DNA of 33,553 nt from Candidatus Methanoperedens sp. BLZ2 (GCF_002487355.1 NZ_NTMG01000033.1:1-33553); one strand, 5' to 3'. Positions 16,286-26,201 are shown, numbered from the stretch's first letter. Notes: generated by a model not told the origin, from the sequence alone. Numbers and translations are program-made.

Positions 16286-17354
16286 GTGGGATTACTTTTG
16301 TGATTTTTGCTGCTTTTTCTGCTGCTTCCCGGGTTAATCCTGTGCCAAGTATAGTGTATCTCTCAGGACGGATATTATGGGCATGAAGGAGTGCTTTTAT
16401 AATATACTCTTCCTCTATCCCCAGTTCGGAAGCATTTGTGGGTGCTCCGATTGTGCTAAGGGATGTCCTGATCTCCTGCCAGTTCCCGCCGTGAAGGTAC
16501 ATCATCATAATAGTTCCCACCCCGCACTGTTCGCCATGAAGTGCTGGTTTTGGAGCAAGTTCATCAAGCGCATGGCTGAACTTGTGTTCAGAACCGCTTG
16601 CAGGACGCGAAGAGCCTGCTATACTCATAGCTACACCGCTTGCCACAAGCGCTTTCATGACAGTCCATGCTGATTCTTCAAGGCCGGGTCTTATCAGTTC
16701 TGCAGATTCAATAAGTATTTTTGCCGTCAGCTTTGATATGATGGATGCATATTCACTGAATGGTTCGTCCCGAAGCCTGTGGGCGAGTTCCCAATCACGT
16801 ACTGCCGTATAGTTGGAAATGATGTCGGCACATCCCGATGCAAGTAAGCGGTAAGGAGCCCGGGCAATAATAGACGTATCCGCAACGACCGCAAGAGGGG
16901 TTTGTGCGGATTCGGAAACGGTTTTGTTATCCCGGATAATAGACGCTCTTGATGAGACGATACCATCATGGGATGCCGCAGTCGGAACACTGACAAAAGG
17001 GATATCAAGATGCATGGAAGCAAGCTTGGCAATGTCTATGGATTTTCCCCCGCCAACGCCCAATAAAAAAGAAGCTCTGGTCTCGCTGGCAAGTCGTTCT
17101 ACTTTTTGTACCTCAGCAATTGTGGGTTTTTCGACTATTGTAGTATTAACATTAAACCCTGAATCTTCAAGCGAGACTGCAACTGTTTTTCCCGCAGTAT
17201 TGAGCGTTGTAGCTCCGGCAACTATCAGCGTGCTCCCATTAAGTTTAAGGTCTTTACAAACCTTACCTGTGTCACTGATCACACCATGACCTACGACCAC
17301 ATTCCTGGGCAGCTGCATCCATTTATTCTTGTAGTTTTCTTTAGTTTCTTTCAT
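16281..17354 (-). CDS. egsA: sn-glycerol-1-phosphate dehydrogenase EgsA
   Basis: A 357-aa enzyme that reduces dihydroxyacetone phosphate to sn-glycerol-1-phosphate, the stereospecific backbone of archaeal ether lipids. It belongs to the iron/zinc alcohol dehydrogenase fold. Motifs are [12 protein letters not shown] near the start, nucleotide-binding GVGGGKSID (99-107), TAASHDG (125-131), GCADIIS with D177, [11 protein letters not shown] with H257/H261, and [10 protein letters not shown] with H273, the usual metal-ligand set. It diverges from the DUF63 gene with only 11 nt between start codons, so at least one promoter must lie inside a neighbouring ORF or the mRNAs are leaderless. The stop is part of a tandem repeat. 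Confidence 0.95.
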   Translation of the reverse strand: MKETKENYKNKWMQLPRNVVVGHGVISDTGKVCKDLKLNGSTLIVAGATTLNTAGKTVAVSLEDSGFNVNTTIVEKPTIAEVQKVERLASETRASFLLGVGGGKSIDIAKLASMHLDIPFVSVPTAASHDGIVSSRASIIRDNKTVSESAQTPLAVVADTSIIARAPYRLLASGCADIISNYTAVRDWELAHRLRDEPFSEYASIISKLTAKILIESAELIRPGLEESAWTVMKALVASGVAMSIAGSSRPASGSEHKFSHALDELAPKPALHGEQCGVGTIMMMYLHGGNWQEIRTSLSTIGAPTNASELGIEEEYIIKALLHAHNIRPERYTILGTGLTREAAEKAAKITKVIPQ

Positions 17355-17365
17355 AAGGATTCAAT

Positions 17366-18226
17366 ATGAGTATAATAGATAGCGTCTGGCATTATATAGA
17401 TAAGTATTACTTAAGCGGCATAATCAACGACACTTCTTATAATCCTGTGGATACGCTGACATATGCAATCGTGCTTGGTATAAGCCTTTTTGGGGTCTTA
17501 AAGTTATTGGAAAAACTCAACGTGAAGGTCGATAGCCGGTTCATGATCTCAGTAACGCCCTATATTATTGCAGGTTGCGCTCTTCGCGTGCTGGAAGATT
17601 CAAAAATATTCACTCCCCCATTGAAGTATCTTTTTGTAACGCCTATAATCTATTTTTTTATGTTCGCGGTGACTGTAAGCATCCTTGCGATCGCAATTTA
17701 CCTTGAGCGAAAAGGAAAGATCAGGGATTACCATACGTTTTTTGGATATACGGGTGCAGTATGGGGATTTTTAAATATCAGCGCGCTGCTGGCAGTTGGC
17801 AGTATTGAGAATCCATATCCTGCTGCTGTTATATTTATATTAGCCATATCGTCGACAGGAATTGTATATTTCATATCCCGCCAGCTCAATTTCACGCTTC
17901 TTACGGATAGAGTCAATATATCAATTCTTTTTACACATCTTCTTGATGCGTCATCAACATTTATCGGCATGGACTGGCTCAATTATTATGAAAAGCATGT
18001 TGCTCCAACATTCTTTATTGATATTGCGAGCAATTATACTGATCATCCTGCCCTGGTTATGTTCCCGCTTAAATTGCTGGTATTCATACCAGTTTTATAT
18101 ATGCTTGATAACAAATTAGAAGATGAAAAAGAAAAAAAGCTTATTGGTATTATAAAGCTTGCAATATTGGTGCTCGGGCTTTCACCAGCTGTCAGGAACA
18201 CACTCAGGATCCTTATGGGGGTATAA
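17366..18226 (+). CDS. DUF63 family integral membrane protein
   Basis: A 286-aa polytopic membrane protein of the archaeal DUF63 family, with about seven or eight hydrophobic helices (first near 33-45, last near 265-280). Family-like landmarks are YNPVDTLTYA at 26-35, IIAGCALRVLEDS near 67-79 and HLLDASSTFIGMDW near 192-205. Several polar residues sit inside membrane segments (R, D, H), which suggests a transport or enzymatic role, but the family function is not known. AAGGAT lies about 5 nt before the ATG. It is followed 1 nt later by the SpoIIM-like gene and is divergent from egsA. Confidence 0.85.
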   Translation: MSIIDSVWHYIDKYYLSGIINDTSYNPVDTLTYAIVLGISLFGVLKLLEKLNVKVDSRFMISVTPYIIAGCALRVLEDSKIFTPPLKYLFVTPIIYFFMFAVTVSILAIAIYLERKGKIRDYHTFFGYTGAVWGFLNISALLAVGSIENPYPAAVIFILAISSTGIVYFISRQLNFTLLTDRVNISILFTHLLDASSTFIGMDWLNYYEKHVAPTFFIDIASNYTDHPALVMFPLKLLVFIPVLYMLDNKLEDEKEKKLIGIIKLAILVLGLSPAVRNTLRILMGV

Positions 18227-18227
18227 A

Positions 18228-18812
18228 ATGGAAAGAGAATTAAAATACATCAGATCGTCATGGAAATATATATTAATAGTCGCCGGCGTTTTTATATTTT
18301 CGCTAATTATAGGATTGCTGTTATCTTTAAAGAATCTCGGATTATCGGAAAATTACCTTGAAGTATTAAAGAACTCTTTTGGCTGGATAAAAACTCTTTC
18401 TCCAATCGAAATAGTGCTTCTTATTTTCCTGAATAATGCAGTTAAAAGCCTATTTTCGATCGTTCTTGGCGCAGGTTTAGGAATAATCCCTATAATTTTC
18501 ATAGGAGGAAATGGGATTATAATAGGTTTGATCGTAAATGAAGTGTCAAAGGAACAGGGGATCATTTTTGTACTTGCTGCACTTTTGCCGCATGGTATTA
18601 TAGAAATTCCCATGGTATTGATCAGTGCTGGCCTCGGGTTTCGCCTTGGATATTCTATGTATGTTTCCATGAAAGGAGAAAAGAGAGATATGAGATATGA
18701 ATTAACTGAGAGTTTACATGTATTTATAAAGATAATTATGCCTCTCCTGTTCGTTGCTGCAGTCATCGAGACTTTTGTGACACCATTAGTTGTTTCAATG
18801 GTCCTGCCATAA
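18228..18812 (+). CDS. SpoIIM/DUF95-like integral membrane protein
   Basis: A 194-aa membrane protein with about five hydrophobic helices and the family core NNAVKSLFSIVLGAGLGIIPI, followed by a PHGIIEIPMVLISAGLGFRLG segment. It belongs to the stage II sporulation protein M-like family, found widely in archaea with unknown role. The start at 18228 is preferred over an upstream in-frame start inside DUF63, because it gives a 1-nt spacing and a normal N-terminus with positively charged residues before the first helix. In the same operon as DUF63, both may form one membrane complex. Confidence 0.85.
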   Translation: MERELKYIRSSWKYILIVAGVFIFSLIIGLLLSLKNLGLSENYLEVLKNSFGWIKTLSPIEIVLLIFLNNAVKSLFSIVLGAGLGIIPIIFIGGNGIIIGLIVNEVSKEQGIIFVLAALLPHGIIEIPMVLISAGLGFRLGYSMYVSMKGEKRDMRYELTESLHVFIKIIMPLLFVAAVIETFVTPLVVSMVLP

Positions 18813-18846
18813 ATAACACCAGACTTTTTGACAGCATCGTAAGCCT

Positions 18847-19356
18847 TTATCTTTTTTCACTCTGGACAAGTTTTGCCCCGCGGTTCATCGCGATCTTACC
18901 TGTCCTGACCATTTCTTTTATCCCGAACTGTCGAAGCAATTGCTCCATGGCATTGATCTTGCTCTCATCCCCTGTCACTTCAATAACAAGCGATTTTATT
19001 CCAACATCAACGATTTTGGCCCTGAATATATCCACGATCTGCATTACTTCAGCGCGGGTTGTTGTATCTACTCCGACTTTAATGAGTGCAAGTTCCCTGT
19101 TTACGGATTCATCTGCCGGGATATCACTTACCCTGATAACATCAATAAGCTTATTCAGCTGTTTTTCAACCTGTTCAAGGATATTATCATCTCCGCTTAC
19201 AAGAATTGTAATACGCGAAATGTCCTTGTTTTCTGTAACACCAACAGCAAGGCTTTCTATATTAAAACCTCTCCTTGAGAATAATCCAGCGACCCTTGTT
19301 AAGACCCCGGGTTTATTTTCCACAAGTATGGCAAGCGTATGTTTCATTCTTGTCAC
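18847..19356 (-). CDS. ilvN: Acetolactate synthase small (regulatory) subunit
   Basis: A 169-aa regulatory subunit of acetohydroxyacid synthase. The N-terminal ACT domain begins [21 protein letters not shown] and continues [12 protein letters not shown], the typical valine-binding region. The C-terminal domain spans about 80-169. It binds the large subunit and gives feedback control by valine. The gene overlaps the ilvB stop by 4 nt, as expected for the catalytic/regulatory pair. Confidence 0.95.
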   Translation of the reverse strand: MTRMKHTLAILVENKPGVLTRVAGLFSRRGFNIESLAVGVTENKDISRITILVSGDDNILEQVEKQLNKLIDVIRVSDIPADESVNRELALIKVGVDTTTRAEVMQIVDIFRAKIVDVGIKSLVIEVTGDESKINAMEQLLRQFGIKEMVRTGKIAMNRGAKLVQSEKR

Positions 19357-21032
19357 TCCAGGTCCAGTATCTCATTGATGGCTGCTCCGGCCGGGACCAT
19401 CGGGGATACATTTTCTTCCCGCTCAACTACAAAGTCAATAACTGTTGGCCTCTTAGATGCTACAGCTTCTTCAATAACATCCTTTACTTCACTTTTCCTG
19501 GTTGCACGCAATCCAAGAGCCCCATAAGCCTGTGCAAGTTTCACGAAATCCACGCTGTTTTCAACACATGTTGACGAATACCGCCTGTCAAAGAACAGTT
19601 CCTGCCACTGCCTGACCATTCCAAGGAACCCGTTGTTCAGTATTGCAACGATAACCGGAATGTCCTCCTGGACAACTGTTGCAAGCTCCTGTGAATTCAT
19701 CTGGAAAGATCCGTCACCGGAGATATCAATAACCGTAGATTCGGGTTTTCCAACCTTTGCGCCTATGGCGGCAGGGAAGCCGTAACCCATAGTGCCAAGA
19801 CCTCCGCTTGATATGAATGTCCCGGGAGTCTTATAATTGAAAAATTGCGCTGCCCACATCTGGTTCTGTCCGACTTCAGTAACTATTATCGCGTCAGGGC
19901 ATATCTCGCTTATCTGCTCAACCACATACTGGGGGCGAAGCAATTTATCCTTTTTATAGGTTAGAGGATATTCTTTTTTCCATGCTTCTATCTTCTTGAT
20001 CCACCCATCCGTCTTTGCCTGTTCAATTTTTATATATTTTGTAAGGCTTTTCAGAACATTCTTAGCATCCCCGACTATAGGGATATCTACGCGAACATTC
20101 TTACTTATCTCAGCCGGGTCGATATCAATATGAATTATCTTTGCATTGGGCGCAAATGCGGATATCTTACCTGTCACCCTGTCATCAAAGCGTACTCCAA
20201 CTGCGATTATCAGGTCAGATTCCTGGACAGCATAATTTGCATACCTTGTACCATGCATCCCCAGCATTCCAACAGACAACGGATGAGCTGTGGGAAAAGC
20301 GCTCATTCCCATAAGGGTTGTGGTAACAGGAGCAAGTATGGTTTCAGCAAGGGTTCTCAATTCTTCAGCCGCCTTTGAGAAAATAATACCTCCGCCTACA
20401 TAGAATATAGGCTTTTCAGCTTTTACGATCAAAGACGCAGCCTTTTTTATCTGCTGTTCATTTCCTGCATACGTTGGTTTATACCCGCGCAATTTTACTT
20501 CCTGCGGATATTCAAAGTCTATTACCTCTATTTGAGTATCCTTGGGTATATCGATCAGAACTGGTCCGGGCCGGCCTGTCTGGGCAATATAGAACGCTTC
20601 CTTGAAAATCCTGGGTATGTCTTTTGCATCCTGGACTAAATAATTGTGTTTTGTGATCGGAAGTGTTATGCCTGTGATGTTGGCTTCCTGGAATGCGTCA
20701 TAACCTATAAGCGGCCTTGGTACCTGGCCCGTGATTGCTATCATGGGTACGGAATCCATATATGCAGTTGCAATACCTGTTACAAGGTTTGTAGCCCCGG
20801 GTCCTGAGGTGGCAAGACATACACCCGCTTTACCAGTAGCTCTTGCATAGCCGTCAGCAGCATGAGCGGCAGCCTGCTCATGTCTTACAAGAATATGCCT
20901 TACATCTGCATCGTATAATTCATCGTAAAGCGGAAGAACCTGTCCTCCCGGATATCCAAAGATAACTTCAACATTTTCGCAGTGGAGCGATTCAATTACT
21001 GCACGCGCACCAGACATTTTCTGTTTTGTCAT
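19353..21032 (-). CDS. ilvB: Acetolactate synthase large (catalytic) subunit
   Basis: A 559-aa ThDP-dependent enzyme making 2-acetolactate (valine/leucine) and 2-aceto-2-hydroxybutyrate (isoleucine). Features are the activating glutamate E52 in [13 protein letters not shown], the FAD-site region around residues 280-310 and the ThDP-Mg motif opening [10 protein letters not shown] and ending near [11 protein letters not shown]. The length matches the family. It is read after cimA (about 50-nt gap) and overlaps ilvN. Together they supply 2-oxobutyrate through citramalate and then the branched-chain intermediates. Confidence 0.96.
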   Translation of the reverse strand: MTKQKMSGARAVIESLHCENVEVIFGYPGGQVLPLYDELYDADVRHILVRHEQAAAHAADGYARATGKAGVCLATSGPGATNLVTGIATAYMDSVPMIAITGQVPRPLIGYDAFQEANITGITLPITKHNYLVQDAKDIPRIFKEAFYIAQTGRPGPVLIDIPKDTQIEVIDFEYPQEVKLRGYKPTYAGNEQQIKKAASLIVKAEKPIFYVGGGIIFSKAAEELRTLAETILAPVTTTLMGMSAFPTAHPLSVGMLGMHGTRYANYAVQESDLIIAVGVRFDDRVTGKISAFAPNAKIIHIDIDPAEISKNVRVDIPIVGDAKNVLKSLTKYIKIEQAKTDGWIKKIEAWKKEYPLTYKKDKLLRPQYVVEQISEICPDAIIVTEVGQNQMWAAQFFNYKTPGTFISSGGLGTMGYGFPAAIGAKVGKPESTVIDISGDGSFQMNSQELATVVQEDIPVIVAILNNGFLGMVRQWQELFFDRRYSSTCVENSVDFVKLAQAYGALGLRATRKSEVKDVIEEAVASKRPTVIDFVVEREENVSPMVPAGAAINEILDLE

Positions 21033-21082
21033 TTTTTATCTACCTTTAACACTGACTGATATTGTATAAATATTTCTAAAAT

Positions 21083-22558
21083 CTACCTATTATTTTCCTG
21101 TTGTATTAGCCTGTTTATGCCCTCAAGAACTGCCTCAACTGATGCCATTATGATGTCTGTCCTTGCTCCTCTTGCGGTTATTGTTTTTCCGCCTTTGCTG
21201 AGTTTTATCCAGACTTCAACCAGGGCATCGGTTCCGCCGGTGATGGCATCAACATGGTATTCATCAAGATGTATATCCGCTACCCCTGAAAGGGCTTTTT
21301 TCAATGCATTTATTGCAGCATCCACAGGTCCTGTTCCCACGCCTGCTTCAACGACATGATTCCCGTTGACTTTCAACCTGACAGAAGCAGTAGGCATTAC
21401 AGTATTTCCTGCTACGACCGTAAGTTCTTCAAGCTTGATCTTTGCTTCCTGGTATATTCCAAGAACTGTTTCAGCTATTGTCTGGAGATCTGCATCCGTG
21501 ACCCGTTTTCCTTTATCTCCAAGTTCTTTCATCCGGATAACGATATCATCGATCTGCTTTTCACTTGCATCCAGCCCCAGTTCTTTTAATGCAAGAACTA
21601 CTGAACTTCTGCCTGCATGTTTTCCGAGTACGATCTTTCGCTCACGCCCCACAAGTTCAGGTGTTATTGGTTCGTATGTAGCGGTATTTGCCAGGAGCCC
21701 ATGAACATGGATGCCTGCTTCATGAGTGAACGCATTCCCACCTACTATTGATTTATTGGGGGCAACAGGAATGCCGCTTAACCTGCTCACAAGACGCGAT
21801 GTCGTGTATAAACCTTTTATATCGATTGATGTTTTATATTTATATAGTGAATAAAGAACCATGACCACTTCTTCAAGCGAGGTGTTCCCGGCGCGTTCTC
21901 CGATACCATTTATGGTAACATGCGCTTCATTTGCGCCTGCACGCAGAGCGCAAACAGTATTGGCTGTAGCCATTCCGAAATCATTGTGGCAGTGAATGCT
22001 TACAGGAGCACGAAGCTTGGACAGGTCAGTGAAGATCTCATAGGTATTTTCAGGAAGAAGTATGCCCACAGTATCGCAGAAACACAGCCTGTCAGCTCCG
22101 GCATCGATCCCTGCATTATAAACGGATTTAAGATATTCAATATCTGCCCTTGATGCATCTTCCCCGCTTAATTCCACAATTAATCCATGAGATTTTGCGT
22201 ACTCTGTCATTTGCGCAGCCAGTTCCCGGACAGAATCCCTATCTTTTTTCAATTTCTGCTGGATATGAAGGTCAGATACAGGAACAACAAGATGGATTGA
22301 GTCAACATCACATCCAAGGGCTGCATCAATATCTTCTTTCTTAATACGGCAGTAGCTGCATATCTCGGCATTTAACCCTGCCGCTGCTATTTCTTTTATC
22401 GAAGCGCGCTCACCCTCAGAAGTGATAGCAGAACCTGCTTCCAGAATATCAACCCCAAGGCTGTCTATCTTCCTTGCGATCAATAGCTTGTTCTCTGTTG
22501 TGAGTGAAACTCCAGGTGTCTGTTCTCCATCCCTGAGGGTGGTATCGAGTATTTTTAT
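21083..22558 (-). CDS. cimA: (R)-citramalate synthase CimA, without a canonical start codon
   Basis: A LeuA/CimA-family enzyme of 491 aa if started at 22558. It condenses pyruvate with acetyl-CoA to (R)-citramalate, a threonine-independent route to 2-oxobutyrate for isoleucine. The AGSAITSEGER segment and the HCHNDFGMATANT, NGIGERAGN and GKHAGR motifs resemble the Methanocaldococcus CimA I remember more than its LeuA, so CimA is preferred, with LeuA the alternative. The frame stays open above the first canonical start (TTG at 22483) and encodes KILDTTLRDGEQTPG, the essential metal- and substrate-binding segment. Upstream to the in-frame TAG there is no ATG, GTG or TTG, and ATA at 22556-22558 lies exactly where Met is expected. 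Co-directional with ilvB and ilvN. Confidence 0.85.
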   Translation of the reverse strand: MKILDTTLRDGEQTPGVSLTTENKLLIARKIDSLGVDILEAGSAITSEGERASIKEIAAAGLNAEICSYCRIKKEDIDAALGCDVDSIHLVVPVSDLHIQQKLKKDRDSVRELAAQMTEYAKSHGLIVELSGEDASRADIEYLKSVYNAGIDAGADRLCFCDTVGILLPENTYEIFTDLSKLRAPVSIHCHNDFGMATANTVCALRAGANEAHVTINGIGERAGNTSLEEVVMVLYSLYKYKTSIDIKGLYTTSRLVSRLSGIPVAPNKSIVGGNAFTHEAGIHVHGLLANTATYEPITPELVGRERKIVLGKHAGRSSVVLALKELGLDASEKQIDDIVIRMKELGDKGKRVTDADLQTIAETVLGIYQEAKIKLEELTVVAGNTVMPTASVRLKVNGNHVVEAGVGTGPVDAAINALKKALSGVADIHLDEYHVDAITGGTDALVEVWIKLSKGGKTITARGARTDIIMASVEAVLEGINRLIQQENNR

Positions 22559-22681
22559 ATTTTTAAATAAAGGAAATCCCTTCTATTATTTTATTGATTG
22601 TGAATCCAGTATAACGGTCTTGAGTTGTATATTACTTTTTCTGTTACTCTTTATGTAAAGCCATAATATCTGCATTAGTAT

Positions 22682-23836
22682 TTATTCGGGCCTATGAATT
22701 ATTACCTTAAATCGCTCAGCTTTAGTATCGTTAATAAATTCAATAGCAGGATCATCTCTCAGGGCTCTGACTATGCCAGTGCCAAGGCCACGGTAGGGCA
22801 GCATTTTTGAAGCAAATGATGCTAATATCCGGTTTCGCATGCATGATATCCCATGTTTTATATTTTCGATTGTCATATTGTTGGGCAATTTTCCAGGACT
22901 ATCAATCTCTATACGATTATCGAATATCAATATGCGAATAGTGGCATTAATAAAATAATCCCTGTGAATCAGGGCATTAACCAGGATCTCCTGCAAGGCG
23001 ATTTCTGAAACCTCAAGGACCCCAGGTACATTGAAATCCTTTCCTTTTTGGATTTTCCTTAGATTCCGCAGCAGAAATGCCATTGCGTTCCTGTATTGTT
23101 TTGGAAGATTGCTATCAATGTCCTCACTGTCCCGGTATTGAGTGCCACCTAAATCATTTCCGAAAAAAGAGACCGCTTTTATCAAGAATTCTGGCCTATA
23201 TTTTTGGGGGTTTTTTCCAAAAAGCATCAATCCCGCCTGATTGAGTATAGAATTCTTTGCAAGGTTCAGGTTTTCGAGTATTTTATCAAGCGGTATTCCT
23301 GTCGCTTCTATGCTTTCCCCATATTGTTTCTCATAGAAAGAATATAAAAGCTCTTTATCAATATCTTTTATAGATGAGCCATATACAATGGTTTCATCTG
23401 CATATATTTTCCCTGATTCCTGAAAAAGCCGTAGCAGTTCTTCCTGTGAAATTTTCCGTTTGTCAGCTCCCACCTTGGCAAAATAGATACCTTCGCTTGT
23501 ACAGTACGGTTTGTTTACTCCTTCTTTTATCTCTATGACAAGTAGTTTTCTTTCTCCTATTTTAATTATTTCGCTGAATGGTGTAATGGGAGGTTTCACA
23601 TTCTCATTTGCACTATTTGAGATCAACTGGTTCAGTCTGCGAATTTCACTGCTTTCAAGACCTGCAATATTTCCATAATCATCAACTCCGACTATGATAA
23701 AACTGCCTCTCGTATTTGAAAAAGCGACCATCTCCTGTGCAAGCTGGACTGCGTTTGTAATATCTTTTTTAAACTGCGTCCTGCTGTCCTCACCTTTTTC
23801 AATAATTTCCAGTAATTCCGCCGGTTGCATAATCAT
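22682..23836 (-). CDS. AlbA_2 (Schlafen-like) DNA-binding protein with ATPase-like C-terminal domain
   Basis: A 384-aa protein. The N-terminal part (about 14-125) is an AlbA_2/Schlafen-type domain: E-D-x-x-x-QFKK, AFSNTRGSFIIVGVDDYGNI, and IEIKEG...PYC with YFAKVGADKRKIS. The C-terminal part (about 285-375) has an EILVNALIHRDY N-box-like stretch and IEIDSPGKLPNN, as in HATPase_c_4 domains of RecG-like transcriptional regulators. Such proteins are scattered through archaea and bacteria, usually annotated as regulators or putative DNA-binding proteins, without proven function. It shows no fused winged helix at the C-terminus. The neighbouring 59-aa gene lies upstream, about 90 nt away. Confidence 0.85.
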   Translation of the reverse strand: MIMQPAELLEIIEKGEDSRTQFKKDITNAVQLAQEMVAFSNTRGSFIIVGVDDYGNIAGLESSEIRRLNQLISNSANENVKPPITPFSEIIKIGERKLLVIEIKEGVNKPYCTSEGIYFAKVGADKRKISQEELLRLFQESGKIYADETIVYGSSIKDIDKELLYSFYEKQYGESIEATGIPLDKILENLNLAKNSILNQAGLMLFGKNPQKYRPEFLIKAVSFFGNDLGGTQYRDSEDIDSNLPKQYRNAMAFLLRNLRKIQKGKDFNVPGVLEVSEIALQEILVNALIHRDYFINATIRILIFDNRIEIDSPGKLPNNMTIENIKHGISCMRNRILASFASKMLPYRGLGTGIVRALRDDPAIEFINDTKAERFKVIIHRPE

Positions 23837-23926
23837 TAATCTCCTTTTAGAGTTTAATCATTGCCTCAATGATGTGCAAAGACCTGAATGCTCCCCCAGA
23901 AACTCAATTCTGGGCGCCTTATCTGC

Positions 23927-24106
23927 TTATTTCTTCTTATACACATTCAATCCTATTTTCACGTTTTCTTTGCCAGGTATGGACTGGTTGCCTTCGCTTG
24001 AAGCGATGATAATTGTTTTTCCTGATGTTGATGGTCCGAAATCCTTCGTTAAATCTACCTTTATCGTTAAGATGTTCCCTTCTACCGACATTTCAACATT
24101 CTTCAT
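23927..24106 (-). CDS. 59-aa conserved small protein
   Basis: Short ORF read by hand: it opens MKNVEMSVEGNILTIKVDL and ends NVKIGLNVYKKK. The AAGGAT ribosome binding site is 5-6 nt before the ATG. The beta-strand-rich composition and the DFGPSTSGKTIIIASSEGN core resemble a small unnamed protein found in methanogens and bacteria. I do not know its function. It lies between the M42 peptidase and the AlbA_2 gene on the same strand. Confidence 0.8.
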   Translation of the reverse strand: MKNVEMSVEGNILTIKVDLTKDFGPSTSGKTIIIASSEGNQSIPGKENVKIGLNVYKKK

Positions 24107-24162
24107 ATATTTATCCTTCTTTGTTTATTATTTATGTTAATATCAAAAATCTTCGGCTTTAT

Positions 24163-25221
24163 TCAGAAAAACTTATCCACGATTTCAACCGCTCTTGCGA
24201 TCAATTCTGCGCTCTTTTCAAGGTCTGCCATGCTCATTACCGATACCGGAGTATGGATATAACGTGTTGGGATGCTGATAACGCCTGTGGGTATTCCTTC
24301 CTTTGTAAGGTGTATCGCTGTTGCATCAGTAGTGCCGCCGCTTCCCACTTCGAGCTGGTATGGGATGCTGTTTGCCCCGGCAGCCTCCTTTAGCCATTTT
24401 AACACAGATTCAGGAACGATTATCCCGCGTCCGTCAGCATCACTTACAGTTACAGAAGGGCCTTTTCCCATCTCGATAGAAGAATCTTTTTTATCAATTC
24501 CGGGATGGTCTCCGGTTATAGTGACATCCGTAGCAAGAGCAACATCAGGGTTCAGTCTGAAAGCAGATGTTTTTGCTCCTTTTAATCCTACTTCTTCCTG
24601 TACTGTAAATACTGCATGGACTGTGGCTTTGACATCTTTCATCATGCTAAGCGCTTCGATCAGCATCACACAGCCTGCCCTGTTATCAAAAGCCTTTCCG
24701 GTGACAAAGTCATTTCCCAGGGATTTAAAATCAATATCAGAAGTGACAGGGGTTCCGGTTTTCACACCTATTTTATCCGCATCTTCTTTGCTTGTTGCTC
24801 CGACATCAATGAACATGTCATCGGCTTTTATTATTTTTTTCTTCTCCTCTTCTTTTATCATATGCGGGGGTTTAGAACCAAGAACACCATAAACAGGGCC
24901 GTTCTCCGTATGCATGATCATTCTCTGGTTAAGAAGGGTCTGGTCGAACCATCCTCCGGTTTTTGTGAAACGGGCAAAGCCCTTATCATCAACGTATTTT
25001 ACCATTAATCCGATCTCATCCATGTGAGCGGCAAGCATCACAACAGGTTTTTTTCCTTTTTTTGTAGCAGTGAGGTTACCCATCTTATCAATTGAAATTT
25101 GATCAACATAGGGCTTTACTTCTTCTTCAATGATCTGCCTTATATTTCCTTCATACCCTGAAACACCGTGTGCATTTGATAATCTCTCTAAAAGCGCTTT
25201 TCTATCAAACATAAATTTCAC
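24163..25221 (-). CDS. M42 family metallo-aminopeptidase
   Basis: A 352-aa cytosolic dinuclear-metal peptidase of the M42 (tetrahedral aminopeptidase/FrvX) family. Metal ligands can be placed at H66 (AAHMDE), D179 (AFDNRAG), E210 (QEEVG; E209 is the catalytic base), D232 (ATDVTI) and H323 (RYIHTP). These enzymes form large self-compartmentalised dodecamers that trim peptides released by the proteasome. An inserted lysine/glutamate-rich piece (about 120-135) belongs to the PDZ-like dimerisation domain. The listed start opens MKFMFDRKALLERLSNAHGVSGYEG, which is the usual N-terminus, and a second ATG three codons later is possible. Confidence 0.94.
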   Translation of the reverse strand: MKFMFDRKALLERLSNAHGVSGYEGNIRQIIEEEVKPYVDQISIDKMGNLTATKKGKKPVVMLAAHMDEIGLMVKYVDDKGFARFTKTGGWFDQTLLNQRMIMHTENGPVYGVLGSKPPHMIKEEEKKKIIKADDMFIDVGATSKEDADKIGVKTGTPVTSDIDFKSLGNDFVTGKAFDNRAGCVMLIEALSMMKDVKATVHAVFTVQEEVGLKGAKTSAFRLNPDVALATDVTITGDHPGIDKKDSSIEMGKGPSVTVSDADGRGIIVPESVLKWLKEAAGANSIPYQLEVGSGGTTDATAIHLTKEGIPTGVISIPTRYIHTPVSVMSMADLEKSAELIARAVEIVDKFF

Positions 25222-25368
25222 TCCGGTTCTAATTGTATGCTGATGTAATTAAATTATTGGGAAAAACGAGAACGTTTCAATTCGTCCTGGTATTTAGGCC
25301 AGTGTGCAACACAAAACCATTTACTTCAAATAGTATGTAGTGGAGAATTAGGGTCTAATAGGGTGGTT

Positions 25369-25440
25369 GATGCACTTATACAGGCCTCGTACATCGTATG
25401 GTGTATACCGGTGACTGAAGGCGATAAGAATATGTGCATC
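25369..25440. other. Possible structured leader, long-range inverted repeat
   Basis: GATGCAC (25369-25375) pairs with GTGCATC (25434-25440), and after one mismatch three more pairs extend the stem inward. The enclosed 58 nt have mixed base composition, unlike the AT-rich surroundings. It lies about 46 nt upstream of the next gene. No riboswitch class is recognised. Confidence 0.3.
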
Positions 25441-25485
25441 CTTAAGAATATATCTTAAACCAGTGCAAAAATCGAGGCGTAAAAA

Positions 25486-26070
25486 ATGGGCACGGATAAA
25501 ACTGCAAAAAAAGGTAGAAGGATAAAAATTTGTTTAGTAAATCCCACCGAAGAAGAGAGATTATCACAAGAACCCTTGATTGCATTTTCATATTATTTAT
25601 CTGAACGGAATAACGTTCTTTTATCAGTATCAGATGAAATTATTGAAAACCTTGATAAAGGTTTTACAAATAATCATACAGGTCTAATAGGACATGCTTC
25701 AACTTTGATGTGGTTTTGGACATTGGGAGCATATGAAGTTATCAGAACTATGTGTCAGGCAAAGGTATGTTTTTCTGAGAGCTTCTATGAAAAAATTTCT
25801 GAATTAAAAAACGATTTGGCAAAAGCAAGAATGCCAAGCGCAAAAATGGAGAAAAAAAAGAAGAAGAAAGGTAATTTGATACCTGTAGGCTCAAACCGAA
25901 GTCCAGATGGATGGGATATCCCTAATAAGGATTTATTGGTAGGTGATCCTGAAGATCCGATATCTGGACGTATGTTGCTTGAAAAGTATGATAATGTTTT
26001 ATCTTCGCTAACTATTAAAGATATAAAAGCACGCCATGAAAATGCATACAATAAAGAGAGCAGGGAATGA
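25486..26070 (+). CDS. Hypothetical protein in accessory region
   Basis: A 194-aa soluble protein I do not recognise. The N-terminal third is basic then mixed alpha/beta (RIKICLVNPTEEERL). The middle is a likely helical core (HASTLMWFWTLGAYEVIRTMCQ, about 65-86) followed by an ELKNDLAKARMPSAKME helix and a run of lysines (about 123-129). The C-terminal part has PDGWDIPNKDLLVGDPEDPISGR. It has no membrane segment or clear catalytic motif. A GAGGCG stretch lies 6 nt before the ATG. It precedes the hicBA toxin-antitoxin pair and a group II intron, so it belongs to an accessory island. Confidence 0.6.
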   Translation: MGTDKTAKKGRRIKICLVNPTEEERLSQEPLIAFSYYLSERNNVLLSVSDEIIENLDKGFTNNHTGLIGHASTLMWFWTLGAYEVIRTMCQAKVCFSESFYEKISELKNDLAKARMPSAKMEKKKKKKGNLIPVGSNRSPDGWDIPNKDLLVGDPEDPISGRMLLEKYDNVLSSLTIKDIKARHENAYNKESRE

Positions 26071-26201
26071 AAACAACCTCAATATGAGAGTAAATATGAT
26101 GTTGAAGAAAAGTCTGGTCGATAAAAAAGAACTAACAGAAATGGGAAATGTAATCATTAAATACTTTCCAAATCAATTAGACTTGAAAGGAGAATCTATC
26201 T

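Noticed and set aside
24272-24892. 206-aa plus-strand ORF opposite the M42 peptidase
   Set aside because: The M42 metal ligands are all present on the minus strand; the plus-strand frame is a shadow with Ser/Phe-rich composition.
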